Program-made: the position numbers and the translations under genes
Part shown: positions 52,523-62,969 of the stretch, piece by piece
Layout: each line of letters starts with the position of its first letter
How positions within the stretch are numbered: the first letter of the stretch is position 1
Source of the DNA: CAYSEW01 sp964430245
Lineage (GTDB): Bacteria; Bacteroidota; Bacteroidia; Flavobacteriales_D; Parvicellaceae
Assembly: GCA_964430245.1 (NCBI GenBank)
Contig: CAYSEW010000010.1
Coordinates: 1-64,000, forward strand
DNA: 64,000 bases
Direction of reading: 5' to 3'
The notes under the pieces: generated by a model
What the model was told of the DNA's origin: nothing
Databases searched by the model: none
What the model saw: only the letters and a program-made list of their open reading frames with translations

Positions 52523-55042
52523 ATGAAGAAAATCTTAATCACCCTCATAACATTTTCTCTATTCACAACTTTCCACACTCAGATTGTAGTTAATGAATAT
52601 TCAGCTTCAAATTTATTCACTTATTCCGATAATTATGGAAATTATGTGGACTGGTTTGAAATCTACAATCCATCTGGCAGCGCTGTCGATCTAACTGGTT
52701 GGTATTTATCTGATAATGTTAACAATCCTATTAAATGTCAATTAACAGGTGGTTCAGTTCCTGCAGGAGGAAGAACAACTATCTTTTGTTCAGGAAGAGA
52801 TGAGGTTTCTGGTGGTAACATTCATACTTCCTTCAAATTAACACAAACTAAACCTGAAGAAATTATTATCACTGATGCCGCTGGAAACATTGTTGACCAA
52901 GTCCAAATGATACCTTGTAAACCAGGTCACTCTAGAGGAAGAGATGCTGATGGTAGTGCTACTTGGGCTTTATTTACTTCACCAACTCCAAATGCAGCTA
53001 ATGCAAATCCAAAACCTGAATATGCTACTACGCCTATTTTTGATATTGTTCCAGGCTATCAAACAGGAAATATTAGTTTAAACATCAGTAGTCCTGATCC
53101 AAATGTTACCCTTTATTACACTAATAACGGAACCACACCTACTATTTCTTCAAATACTGTTTCTGGTCCAATCTCTATTAATACAAATACGGTAATAAGA
53201 GCTATTGCTATAAGCTCAGACCCTAATGTTCCTCATAGTTTTATTGAAACTAATACCTATTTTATTAATTCTACTCATACTGTTCCTATTGTATCTATAT
53301 GTGGAGATGACATTTACAGCTTTATTAATGACCAGCACCCCAATGCTTTTTATGATAACTTTTTAGGTGCCATTGAATACTTTTCCAGTGCAGGTATTTT
53401 AATAGATGAAGGAGTTGGAGATTACAACAAACATGGTAATGATAGTTGGTCATATGATCAAAGAGGTATAGATTTTATTATGCGAGACCAACAAGGATAT
53501 AACTATGCCATTCAACACCAAATCTTTAGAGGTAAAAACAGAGATGATCACCAAAGGTTAATCATTAAAGCTGCTGCTAACGATAATGTCTCTTTTGAAA
53601 ATGGAGGCGCTCATATTAGAGACGCCTATGTACATTCCTTATCTCAAGTTGGTGGATTGAGATTAGACGAAAGATCATACGAACCATGTATTCTTTATGT
53701 CAATGGTGAATATTGGGGCGTTTATGAGCTTAGAGAAAAAGTGGGTGATAGTGATTTTTTAGATGAATATTATGATCAGGATGAAAAATACAACAACAGT
53801 CCTGAATTCATACAATTTTTAAAGACATGGGGTGGCACATGGGAACAATTTGGAGCTCCTTATGCCCAATCCGATTGGAATTCATTACGTAACTATATTC
53901 AAAGTAACAACATGACAGTTCAAGCAAATTTTGACTATGTGGATAGTCTTTACAACTGGAAAAGTTTGGTTGATTATTTCTGTTTGAATAGCTATACCGT
54001 TTGCATGGATTGGCTAAACTGGAATACTGCTTGGTGGAGAGGACTTGAACCCTCTGGAGATAAGAAAAAATGGAGATATGTTCTTTGGGATATGGATGCT
54101 ACTTTTGGGCATTACATCAATTACACTGGAATTCCTAACCAATCTGCAAATGCAGACCCCTGTGATCCAGAGACTTTACCAGATCCCGGAGGACAAGGAC
54201 ATACTGAAATTCTTGTTAAATTAATGGACAACCCTACATTCTACCAATTCTATGTTTCTCGTTTTATCGATCTTGGAAACACCGTTTATAGCTGCGATTA
54301 CATGATTAACCATTTAGATAGCTTAATTGCCATAATTGAACCTGAAATGCCTGGACAGGTTGCTAAGTGGGGAAGCAGCATGAATACATGGAATAATAAT
54401 GTTCAGAATTTAAGAACTTTTATTAATGACAGATGTTTAGCCATTCAACAAGGAATGGTAGATTGCTATAATTTAGATGGTCCTTATGAAATCACATATG
54501 ATGTAAACCCTGCTGGTGCAGGAGATATAAAAGTAAATTCAATATGGCTTAATAACTATCCTTTTATTGGTGATTATTATGGCGGAATTGACATTCTTTT
54601 AAAAGCAAATGCCAATACAGGATATATTTTTGATTACTGGGAATCATCCATTAGCGACCCATTTACATCACCCTTGGACTCATCTGACAATTCTTTCCAA
54701 ATTACAGGCCCACAAAACCTCATTGCTCATTTTAGATTAGACGGAAATCCTCCTACTCCAACCTACGATGGAGTTAATATTCCTTCTGCATTTTCACCGA
54801 ATGGAGATGGAAACAATGACCTACTTGACATTTTTGCTGGAGTCGATGTATTGAATTTTAGCATGGATATATATAATAGATGGGGACAGCTTTTATTTAA
54901 TTCTAAATCTACCGATCAACTATGGGATGGATCTGTTAATGGAACACCTGTTAATTCTGGTGTTTATATTTACAAAATAAATGTAATCTATAACGATGGG
55001 AATTCTGAGGTTAAACATGGAAATATTACATTAATTCGTTGA
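52523..55042 (+). CDS. CotH-kinase domain protein with lamin-tail and type B T9SS domains
   Basis: 839 residues with a signal peptide (to about 18). Domains in order: a lamin-tail domain (about 20-145, FEIYNPSGSAVDLTGWYLSD); a chitobiase-type C-domain (about 180-245, TLYYTNNGTTPTISSNT); the CotH kinase-like domain (about 250-640) with ILYVNGEYWGVYELREK and Asp523/Asp525 in VLWDMDATFG, the acidic pair used by CotH kinases; a beta-repeat module; and a type B sorting domain (SAFSPNGDGNNDLLD, YNRWGQLLFNS, NSGVYIYKI). It should be displayed outside the cell, where a kinase-like activity would be unusual. It is paired with the next gene. Confidence 0.87.
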   Translation: MKKILITLITFSLFTTFHTQIVVNEYSASNLFTYSDNYGNYVDWFEIYNPSGSAVDLTGWYLSDNVNNPIKCQLTGGSVPAGGRTTIFCSGRDEVSGGNIHTSFKLTQTKPEEIIITDAAGNIVDQVQMIPCKPGHSRGRDADGSATWALFTSPTPNAANANPKPEYATTPIFDIVPGYQTGNISLNISSPDPNVTLYYTNNGTTPTISSNTVSGPISINTNTVIRAIAISSDPNVPHSFIETNTYFINSTHTVPIVSICGDDIYSFINDQHPNAFYDNFLGAIEYFSSAGILIDEGVGDYNKHGNDSWSYDQRGIDFIMRDQQGYNYAIQHQIFRGKNRDDHQRLIIKAAANDNVSFENGGAHIRDAYVHSLSQVGGLRLDERSYEPCILYVNGEYWGVYELREKVGDSDFLDEYYDQDEKYNNSPEFIQFLKTWGGTWEQFGAPYAQSDWNSLRNYIQSNNMTVQANFDYVDSLYNWKSLVDYFCLNSYTVCMDWLNWNTAWWRGLEPSGDKKKWRYVLWDMDATFGHYINYTGIPNQSANADPCDPETLPDPGGQGHTEILVKLMDNPTFYQFYVSRFIDLGNTVYSCDYMINHLDSLIAIIEPEMPGQVAKWGSSMNTWNNNVQNLRTFINDRCLAIQQGMVDCYNLDGPYEITYDVNPAGAGDIKVNSIWLNNYPFIGDYYGGIDILLKANANTGYIFDYWESSISDPFTSPLDSSDNSFQITGPQNLIAHFRLDGNPPTPTYDGVNIPSAFSPNGDGNNDLLDIFAGVDVLNFSMDIYNRWGQLLFNSKSTDQLWDGSVNGTPVNSGVYIYKINVIYNDGNSEVKHGNITLIR

Positions 55043-55046
55043 TGAA

Positions 55047-56099
55047 ATGAAATTTATAATTCCCATTATATTTTTTCTATTTCCTATCTATATAAATGGG
55101 CAGGATATACATTTTACACAAACACCCATGGTCCCTCAATTGATCAACCCTGCTACTGTCGGTGTTTTTGAAGGATGGGAGCGAATTACATTATCAAATC
55201 GCAAACAATGGTATGGCATCCAGAATTCTTATTTCACTTCTCAATTTTCTTTTGATCTTAATTTATTAAAAAACGACAATGGCCCTAATAAAAGCTACCT
55301 AGGTTTGGGATTGTCTTTTTACAATGACATTGCAGGAGATGGGAAATTCGGCATCAATCAATTAAATATTTCAGTAGCTGGAATTATCCCTGTTGCTGAA
55401 AATCAAACTGTTTCTGCTGCTATTCAAATTGGAGGAGCCCAACGAAGTGGTAATATCAATTCTTTAATGTGGGGGAATCAATTCAATGGTACAGAGTTTG
55501 ATATGCAAGCTCCATCTAATGAGTCCAATAGTATTTCATCCTATTTCCATGAAGATTTCGGGGCAGGTATTTTCTACAATTATAGAGGAACTAAAAGCAC
55601 ACTTATTAGAAATGAAATATCTAGTCTATATGCTGGAGCTGCGTTTTTTCACATTACAACTCCAAAATTAAAATACAATAACGGAACTTCTGACCAGCTT
55701 AATTCTAAAATAGTATTACATGGAGGTGCAGAAATTGACATACCTGGTTCTGAATGGTCTGCTGCTGGATCTTTTGTTTTTATGGATCAGGGACCTCATC
55801 AACAAACCATGCTGAATTTGATGATGAAAGCAAGAATGAAAAACGGTACTAAATATACAGGTGTATACAATGAATCCTATTTTGGTTTTGGACTTGTACA
55901 CAGGTTTAAAGATGCTTTAGCCCCTCAAGTATTATTTGAATTTGGGAGCTACAAAATCGGAATTCTGTATGAGCTTACCGTTTCTAATTTAAGTGCAGCT
56001 TCTAAAGGAGGATTTGAGATCTCCTTTCAATGGGCAAATATGAGAAATGCATTATTTACTTCTAGAAGAACTAAAGGTCATAAAAGACAAAAACTTTAA
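55047..56099 (+). CDS. second PorP/SprF-family outer-membrane protein
   Basis: 350 residues: a signal peptide, then the family start QDIHFTQTPMVPQLINPATVG, beta strands, and FEISFQWANMR near the end. It differs clearly from the copy at 13417 (short shared motifs only), so each probably serves its own type B cargo. It starts four bases after the CotH protein gene. It ends in a basic tail (RRTKGHKRQKL) not present in the first copy. Confidence 0.9.
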   Translation: MKFIIPIIFFLFPIYINGQDIHFTQTPMVPQLINPATVGVFEGWERITLSNRKQWYGIQNSYFTSQFSFDLNLLKNDNGPNKSYLGLGLSFYNDIAGDGKFGINQLNISVAGIIPVAENQTVSAAIQIGGAQRSGNINSLMWGNQFNGTEFDMQAPSNESNSISSYFHEDFGAGIFYNYRGTKSTLIRNEISSLYAGAAFFHITTPKLKYNNGTSDQLNSKIVLHGGAEIDIPGSEWSAAGSFVFMDQGPHQQTMLNLMMKARMKNGTKYTGVYNESYFGFGLVHRFKDALAPQVLFEFGSYKIGILYELTVSNLSAASKGGFEISFQWANMRNALFTSRRTKGHKRQKL

Positions 56100-57295
56100 T
56101 GAATTAAATCAGAAGATTTATTTAATTCTTCCAATACATTGAATAAACAATCAATATCTTTCTGAGAATTGTAACACTGAACAGACATTCGAATGAATAA
56201 TTGATCATCGGATTTCATTAATGGGATTTCAATTTTATATTTATTGAATAAAACCTCTTTTAATTTAATTTCATTATTTGATTTGATAGGCGCACTACAC
56301 ATTTGACCTAAAAAATCACTATTTAAAGGACAAATAGGTAAAGAACCCAATACACCACACAGACTTTCATAATTATCCAAAACTAACTTCTTACAATTTA
56401 AAGAAACCTCTAACCAATTATTTTCTTCTAAAAAGTCAATAGCTCTTGGAATAGTTAAAAATGCAGCTATGTCCCTTGTACCTTGATATTGATGATAATC
56501 TATAAATTTTGAATCAGAAGGATCATCACTTTCATAACCCCAACTAATGACCAAAGGGTCAAAGAGATCTTGAATTTTTTTATTGACATATAAAAAAGAT
56601 GCCCCTTTAGGTGAAAGCATCCATTTATGACATGCTCCAGTATATATATCTACATTAAGATCTTTAATTTTTAATGGTATATGCCCTGGCACATGAGCAC
56701 CATCTACAATAGTCATTAGCCCTAACTCTTTAGCCCTATCACAAATTTCCTTTACAGGAAGTATCAAAGCTGTTGTACTTGTAATATGACTTATAAAAAG
56801 TGCTTTAGTTTTATTTGTATAACCATTGAAAATCTCATTAACTATTTGCTCTTTATTACAAATAGGCAATTGAATTTTCTGCCTTATGTATTTAGCACCT
56901 TTCTGTTTACAATAATATTTCCATGTACGATCCATTGCCCCATATTCAAGATCTGTTGAAAGAATCTCATCCCCTGCTTTAAGATCAATACTTTTTGCAA
57001 TGATATTAATAGCATAAGAAGGATTTGTAGTGTATACAAGATCTTCAGCAAAACAGCCAATATATTTAGCTAATCTTTCCCTGGCTTCCTTTAGTAATAT
57101 AGGTGCTCTCTCTAACATAAAATGAACTGGACTTTTTTCCAATTCTAATTGCCATTTTTGATACTCATTAAAAACAGGTTCAGGGCAAGCTCCGAATGAA
57201 CCATGATTAAGGTAAGTTAACTCTGGATTTAAGAGAAATAATGATTTTAAAGCTTTCATTTTATTGGCATCAAATAGTTGGATAAATTTATTCAT
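56096..57295 (-). CDS. class V aminotransferase (isopenicillin N epimerase-like)
   Basis: 399 residues. YLNHGSFGACPEPVF is the family start. The PLP Lys is Lys224 in GACHKWMLSPKGASFLY, with Asp198 (IVDGAHVPGH) for the pyridine ring. This is the fold of cysteine desulfurase, isopenicillin epimerase and kynureninase. No partner gene indicates the substrate. Its end overlaps the second PorP/SprF gene by four bases, convergent. Confidence 0.82.
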   Translation of the reverse strand: MNKFIQLFDANKMKALKSLFLLNPELTYLNHGSFGACPEPVFNEYQKWQLELEKSPVHFMLERAPILLKEARERLAKYIGCFAEDLVYTTNPSYAINIIAKSIDLKAGDEILSTDLEYGAMDRTWKYYCKQKGAKYIRQKIQLPICNKEQIVNEIFNGYTNKTKALFISHITSTTALILPVKEICDRAKELGLMTIVDGAHVPGHIPLKIKDLNVDIYTGACHKWMLSPKGASFLYVNKKIQDLFDPLVISWGYESDDPSDSKFIDYHQYQGTRDIAAFLTIPRAIDFLEENNWLEVSLNCKKLVLDNYESLCGVLGSLPICPLNSDFLGQMCSAPIKSNNEIKLKEVLFNKYKIEIPLMKSDDQLFIRMSVQCYNSQKDIDCLFNVLEELNKSSDLIH

Positions 57296-57382
57296 TTAAT
57301 GAAAATGATAATATGTCATTTTTACTTTTTATAGCATTTCCCCTAAAATTAGTATCTTAAGGGCTTCAAATAAGCATTTCAT

Positions 57383-59173
57383 ATGAGAAACATTTATAAG
57401 ATCTTATTTCTTTTTATTCTAGGATTAATCCATTTTAATACCTATTCACAAATTTGCAATATTGATTACACATATACTCAGCCAGGAATCTACCCTGATT
57501 CAATGCCTACAGGATATGTTGGTCAACTTTACAACGAAGACATAACTTTTGTAATGCCCTTGGATACAATGGGTGCAACTATAACCAATTTTAATATAGT
57601 CAATCTGGCCTTGCCTGTTGGCCTTAATTGGGATTGCAATAATTCATCCAATGGATGTAATTACAATCCCCAAAATGACCAATATGGCTGTGTAAATATA
57701 TTTGGAACTCCTTTGCTTGCTGGAAATTATGATATTGAAGTGAGTATTTTGGTAGATGTAGTTGCTTCAGGTCAAACACTCACTAACATACCTGTTTCCT
57801 TTTTCGTATTTATGGAAATCACAACAGGGTCACCAGGTGGCGGAAACACAGGCTTTACAATGAGTAATACTAGTGGATGTAGTCCTGTCACAATAGATTT
57901 TAACAATAACAATCTCGGTCAGCTAGCCTATTATTGGGATTTTGGAAATGGTAATACTAGCACACTTGAAAACCCTCCAAGTCAGCAATACAATAGTCCT
58001 GGTCAATACATTGTAAATTATGAGGCTTATAACAATTTAGACACTATTGATCTTTACACATTAACTAGTGTATCCATATTAAGTGTAACAGAAAGTTGGA
58101 CAGGGGCACCATGGGGATGGGAGCTATTGAATGGCAATGAACCAGATCCTTATTTTATACTTTATGAAAATGGTAGCCTGATCTATCAGTCAAATTATGA
58201 GTACAACAATGACGGCCCCATAACATGGACAATGAACATTACCCTAGACCCTAATAACAGCTATGAAATAGCAGTAGTTGATGCTGACGAATCTGCCGCT
58301 GCCACTAGCACTTCTGAATTTACATACGGTGCTGATGATTTTATTGGCTCACATGTGATTAATTTTGGTGGGTGTGGAAACTGTAACGCAGGTAGCTATG
58401 CTGATGTCGGGTATAATATTGATTACCAACAAATTTACCCTGTTCCATCTATTCAAAGTATTGACACTATTAACATCTATGATTACCCTGGACAACCGAA
58501 CATTAATTTTGATCCTGTCAACTTTGTTCTATCTACAGATTCTTCACAATATGGCTTACAATGGTATGCAAATGATACAATAATGGCTGGGCATACCAAT
58601 CCAACAGATACTATTATTGAGACAGGCTATTACCATGTTGTTGCCTTTAATAATTTTGGGTGTGCTACTTCATCTGATACTATCTTTGCTGTTTACTGTG
58701 ATACAAACATAATTGCATCTATAAATATGGATGTAAATCTTGATCTTTTCACAACTGCACCTACTGGCTGGACATTTCAATGGTATGATAATGGAAATTT
58801 GATCAATGGAGCAACAAACGACACCTACACTCCTAATCAATCTGGAAATTATACTGTAGTTATTACTGACCCTAATGGATGTGCCTTCTCCTCAACTACT
58901 TATGCTTACTCTGTCGGAATAGAGTCTAAAACAAATAACTTATGGTCTGTATATCCTAATCCTGCTAATCATACTATTAATATTATTCTTAGCAATACTT
59001 TAAGTACAGATCATATTGAAATCTATGATATTTCTGGTAGATTAATTGATAATTATTCTCTTAATGGAAATAATACTCAAGAATTAAATATCAGCAATTA
59101 TTATGCTGGCACTTATTTAATTTTATTGAAAAGCAATAAAGGAATTCTTACTAAGAAATTCATTAAAAAATGA
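57383..59173 (+). CDS. PKD-domain protein with type A T9SS sorting domain
   Basis: 596 residues. Domains: signal peptide (to about 22), a beta region with a putative-Ig-type fold (NWDCNNSSNGCNYNPQ, FGTPLLAGNYDIEV), a PKD domain (about 165-230, YYWDFGNGNTSTLENPPS), and further beta-rich and Ig-like parts (FQWYDNGNLINGATNDTY). It ends in a type A sorting domain (VYPNPANHTINIILSNTL, ending YAGTYLILLKSN). It is a surface protein; no catalytic site is seen. Confidence 0.83.
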   Translation: MRNIYKILFLFILGLIHFNTYSQICNIDYTYTQPGIYPDSMPTGYVGQLYNEDITFVMPLDTMGATITNFNIVNLALPVGLNWDCNNSSNGCNYNPQNDQYGCVNIFGTPLLAGNYDIEVSILVDVVASGQTLTNIPVSFFVFMEITTGSPGGGNTGFTMSNTSGCSPVTIDFNNNNLGQLAYYWDFGNGNTSTLENPPSQQYNSPGQYIVNYEAYNNLDTIDLYTLTSVSILSVTESWTGAPWGWELLNGNEPDPYFILYENGSLIYQSNYEYNNDGPITWTMNITLDPNNSYEIAVVDADESAAATSTSEFTYGADDFIGSHVINFGGCGNCNAGSYADVGYNIDYQQIYPVPSIQSIDTINIYDYPGQPNINFDPVNFVLSTDSSQYGLQWYANDTIMAGHTNPTDTIIETGYYHVVAFNNFGCATSSDTIFAVYCDTNIIASINMDVNLDLFTTAPTGWTFQWYDNGNLINGATNDTYTPNQSGNYTVVITDPNGCAFSSTTYAYSVGIESKTNNLWSVYPNPANHTINIILSNTLSTDHIEIYDISGRLIDNYSLNGNNTQELNISNYYAGTYLILLKSNKGILTKKFIKK

Positions 59174-59174
59174 T

Positions 59175-59648
59175 TTATTTAATAGGACTTAATCCGATAT
59201 ATTGATCATTAATCAAACTAACTTCATAAAGTTCTCTTCTAGGTTTGAATATTAGCTTATTATTTTCTGATGGTGGCTCCATATTCATATAATGCATTTC
59301 ATTGTCAGTGTAATTAAACACAATAGTATTTTGATTCATAAACTCCCAAAACCCACTTAAACTTGACCATATTTGAGGACCTGTTCCACATAAGGGGTAA
59401 TTACCTGCTGACAATTCACCATTGTTTTTTATTTGTATACTATATCCAGGCATTCTAAAATTTCTAGCATTAGTAAATACCATTTTATAAGAGGATAAAA
59501 GCTCTTTATTTTCATTTATATGATATTTATCTACTAAGATCCAATTATGGTTATTTAGTGTTAATTCAATCTCAGAATTACCCTGAGCATGAATATTTGA
59601 CATTAAAAAAGGGAATAATAATAGAAAAAAGAATAATTTGATTTTCAT
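59175..59648 (-). CDS. small secreted protein, function unknown
   Basis: 157 residues with a signal peptide (to Ala21). The mature part is beta-rich (NHNWILVDKYHINENKELL, SGFWEFMNQNTIVFNYTD) and has the look of lipocalin-like or META-like small beta proteins, without a motif I can assign. It lies one base from the end of the PKD gene, convergent. It is a real gene by export signal and codon pattern. Confidence 0.6.
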   Translation of the reverse strand: MKIKLFFFLLLFPFLMSNIHAQGNSEIELTLNNHNWILVDKYHINENKELLSSYKMVFTNARNFRMPGYSIQIKNNGELSAGNYPLCGTGPQIWSSLSGFWEFMNQNTIVFNYTDNEMHYMNMEPPSENNKLIFKPRRELYEVSLINDQYIGLSPIK

Positions 59649-59715
59649 GATTTTAGCAACTATATTTAATTACTATTACAACCAGAAAAACAATAAGTTC
59701 ATTAGCTAAAAAATA

Positions 59716-59723
59716 TACCTTTG
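59716..59723 (+). promoter_or_regulatory. promoter -7 box for the propeller sensor
   Basis: TACCTTTG matches TAnnTTTG exactly, 26 bases before the ATG at 59750. A -33 TTG is not seen at the usual distance. The 101-bp gap otherwise shows nothing. Confidence 0.45.
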
Positions 59724-59749
59724 TTAAATCCATCATTTTAAGAGCTTAA

Positions 59750-62700
59750 ATGAAAAAGATATTAATCCTATTTATTTCCTTATCCTTATTTTTTAATGGG
59801 TTATCTCAACATTTCAATTTCAGAAATTTTAACCTTAAAGATGGCCTTCCACAAAATTCAGTATACAACATATTTCAGGATGATAAAGGATATATCTGGC
59901 TAGGAACACAAGGCGGTGTTGCCATTTTTGATGGTATAGAATTTACAGACTATAATCAAAAAGATGGAATCGCAGGAAACCATGTTACAAAAATATGTCA
60001 GGATAAAAACAAAAATATATGGTTAGGACATAGATATGAAGGGTTTACATGTATTAACAATGAAAAAACAATAAAAACTTTCCCTATTGAAGGAAAGTAC
60101 AATTTAATAGCTACTACACCTTGGAATGATGGAATTCTCTCAATTATAAGATCTGAGGACTCCGTCTTAAATGTTCTATATTCATTGCAACATCTTATCT
60201 ATAAGAATGATATAATTCAATCTAAAAATATTGAACTTGAAACAGCTTTTCAAAAAAACCAAATAAAATCTAAAGACGAAGAATTATTTCTTGCAACTAA
60301 CAATGGATTACAAGTATTAAACAATGATCTCACCTTAAAAAGTGAATTATTTAAAGGAGAAAATATAACTGATTTTGATTGGAATGGAAATGGAGATCTC
60401 TATGTTTTAACTTCCAATAGAATAAAAATTTTAAGTGCTGACAAAATTGAAAAAGAAATATTATTAAATGATTCATATGAACAACTAATTGCATGTGAAT
60501 CAGGGCAGATTTGGTTAAGTAATGACAAAGGCACCTTATCTATAATTGGAGATAAAAAACAAACCATCAATTCGAAGAATGGTCTTCCTAATAGTAAAAT
60601 ATACTGTATTCTTGAGGATAATGAAGGTAATATTTGGTTTGGATTTCATGGAAATGGATTATCTCAATTAGTGCCTGCTAATTTTGAAACATTCGATGAA
60701 TCACAAGGAATCAAAAATGACCAGATATCATCTATTTGTATGGATGATTTATCTAGGTTATGGATTGCTGGCAAACAAACTATTGATGTATTAGAATTCC
60801 ATCAGAACTCTAATTTTTCTTTAAAAAATGTAATTCATCTTTCTGACCTTATTGAGATTGAATTTGAAGATGTTAATTATATTTTTCAAGACAGCAGGTC
60901 ACTAATGTGGTTGGGTACCGAAAATGGAGTTTTTATAATGGATAGTGAATTCAATATTATTAAACATCTTACAGTAAATAATGGGTTGTCGAATAATTTC
61001 ATTATTAGTATCGCTGAAGATAAAGAGCATAATATTTGGCTTGCAAGCTTGTATCATGGTATCACGAAAATCGCTTTAGATAATAATGAATATTCATTAG
61101 AAGTATATGATAAGAATAATGGCTTATGTAGTAATTCTTTCTGGACTGTTTTTGTTGATTCTAAAGGGATAGTCTACTTTGGAAGCAATGACGCGGGTAT
61201 CACCTACTGGAATGGTCATGAATTTAATCATATTAATGAAAATCAAGGTCTATTAAACCTTAGAGCTGGATCTATTACAGAAGACACACAAAACAATTTA
61301 TGGATTGGATCAATAGGTGGAGGTATTTTTAAATATAACGGTGATAATTGCATACAATTTTCAAGTAAAAATGGATTAAGTTCAGATAATCCATATTTAG
61401 TAATAGCAGATAATCTAGGAAATATATGGGCTGGAACAAATACTGGTTTGGATATGATGCCAATTACTTCTATTCCTGACAATAAAAATGTAAACCTATT
61501 TAAGCATTATGGCTTAAATCAAGGTTTTTTAGGTATAGAATGTAATCAAAATGCAAAATTTAAAGACCAAAAAGGAAATTTATGGTTTGGAACAGTAAAA
61601 GGAGTGATTGAATGTAATTCAAATAACATAAGTGAAGACACAACTCCTCCCAAACTACACATTACCGAAAAGAAATTATTCCTTCGTGAATCAATAGCTG
61701 CATTAAAAAATGAATTTAAATACAACGAAAATTACATCACTTTTGATTTCATTGGACTACACTACACCAATCCTCATCAAGTAAAATACCAATATATGCT
61801 TGATAATTTTGATGAAAGCTGGTCACCATGGAGCAAAAACACAACTGCAACTTATTCCTATCTTCCACCTGGGAAATACATGTTTAAAGTAAAAGCAGCT
61901 AATGGAGATCTATATGAATCTGAAATAAAAACCTATGAATTTGAAATCACCCCCCCTTACTGGAATACAATATGGTTCTACTCACTTTGTTTTTTCTCCA
62001 TTCTTATCATTTTTATTGTCATTATGCGTATTAGAACTCTTAAAATTCAAAAGGACAAATGGGTCTTAGAAAATAAGGTAGCCATAAGAACAAAAGAACT
62101 TAATTCTGAAAAGGAAATTGTAGAAAACCAAAAAGAAGTCATTGAATTAAAAAATAAAAACATTACAGATAGTATTCTTTATGCTAAAACAATTCAGGAG
62201 TCTGTCCTCCCAAATCATTCAATTCTTAACAACTACTTTGCTGATCATTTTATTTATTATGAACCTAGGGATATTGTAAGTGGTGATTTTTATTGGTTTA
62301 AGCAAAATAAAGATTACATGATCATTGCTACTGCCGATTGTACAGGTCACGGAATCCCTGGCGCCTTTTTATCTATGCTGGGTAGTGAGTTATTAAATCA
62401 GATAGTGCTAGACCCCAAAACAAAATCACCTGCAAAAGCCATCGAGTTATTAGATATAGGTATCTATAATGCAATGCATAAAGATGAAAATTCAATTAGA
62501 CATGATGGTATTGACATCTCTATTTGTGTTTTCAATAAAAAAAATAATTCATTCCAGTATTCAGGAGCTGGAAGACCTATTATTGTTCTATCAAATGGTA
62601 AAATTGAGATCTACAATCCTATTTTATGTTCTGTAGGCGAAATGAACAAACGTGGAGAAAAGCCTATTGAAATCGATATACCTATTAAAAAAGGAGATAG

Positions 62701-62908
62701 GGTTTATATGTTTTCAGATGGTTACATAGATCAATTTGGAGGGGCAAAAAATAAAAAATTCCTTCAAAGAAGATTAACTGAAATGATTCTCAATTCAACA
62801 AATACTCCTCTTCATGAACAAAAAAATATATTCTATAATGCTCTACATGAATGGCGAGGAAATAATGAGCAAATAGATGATGTTTTAATAATGGCTGTTG
62901 AACTATAA
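59750..62908 (+). CDS. two-component-propeller sensor with Y_Y_Y and SpoIIE-type phosphatase domains
   Basis: 1052 residues. Signal peptide, then an extracytoplasmic part of propeller repeats (about 25-640; DDKGYIWLGTQGGVAIFDG, DNEGNIWFGFHGNG, and others). A Y_Y_Y domain (about 680-735) follows, then one membrane span near 740-765 (SLCFFSILIIFIVIM), a coiled coil, and a PP2C/SpoIIE phosphatase (about 830-1052; DIVSGDFYWF, ATADCTGHGIPGAFLSM, with the metal-binding Asp residues). A histidine kinase in this place would be the usual output; here it is a phosphatase, which suggests control of a partner-switch (anti-sigma/anti-anti-sigma) system. No such partner lies nearby. Confidence 0.9.
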   Translation: MKKILILFISLSLFFNGLSQHFNFRNFNLKDGLPQNSVYNIFQDDKGYIWLGTQGGVAIFDGIEFTDYNQKDGIAGNHVTKICQDKNKNIWLGHRYEGFTCINNEKTIKTFPIEGKYNLIATTPWNDGILSIIRSEDSVLNVLYSLQHLIYKNDIIQSKNIELETAFQKNQIKSKDEELFLATNNGLQVLNNDLTLKSELFKGENITDFDWNGNGDLYVLTSNRIKILSADKIEKEILLNDSYEQLIACESGQIWLSNDKGTLSIIGDKKQTINSKNGLPNSKIYCILEDNEGNIWFGFHGNGLSQLVPANFETFDESQGIKNDQISSICMDDLSRLWIAGKQTIDVLEFHQNSNFSLKNVIHLSDLIEIEFEDVNYIFQDSRSLMWLGTENGVFIMDSEFNIIKHLTVNNGLSNNFIISIAEDKEHNIWLASLYHGITKIALDNNEYSLEVYDKNNGLCSNSFWTVFVDSKGIVYFGSNDAGITYWNGHEFNHINENQGLLNLRAGSITEDTQNNLWIGSIGGGIFKYNGDNCIQFSSKNGLSSDNPYLVIADNLGNIWAGTNTGLDMMPITSIPDNKNVNLFKHYGLNQGFLGIECNQNAKFKDQKGNLWFGTVKGVIECNSNNISEDTTPPKLHITEKKLFLRESIAALKNEFKYNENYITFDFIGLHYTNPHQVKYQYMLDNFDESWSPWSKNTTATYSYLPPGKYMFKVKAANGDLYESEIKTYEFEITPPYWNTIWFYSLCFFSILIIFIVIMRIRTLKIQKDKWVLENKVAIRTKELNSEKEIVENQKEVIELKNKNITDSILYAKTIQESVLPNHSILNNYFADHFIYYEPRDIVSGDFYWFKQNKDYMIIATADCTGHGIPGAFLSMLGSELLNQIVLDPKTKSPAKAIELLDIGIYNAMHKDENSIRHDGIDISICVFNKKNNSFQYSGAGRPIIVLSNGKIEIYNPILCSVGEMNKRGEKPIEIDIPIKKGDRVYMFSDGYIDQFGGAKNKKFLQRRLTEMILNSTNTPLHEQKNIFYNALHEWRGNNEQIDDVLIMAVEL

Positions 62909-62969
62909 TTTTTTTAACCTAATTTATTCGTATTTTTCACAAAGCTACCTCCACATAAAACAAACTTTT

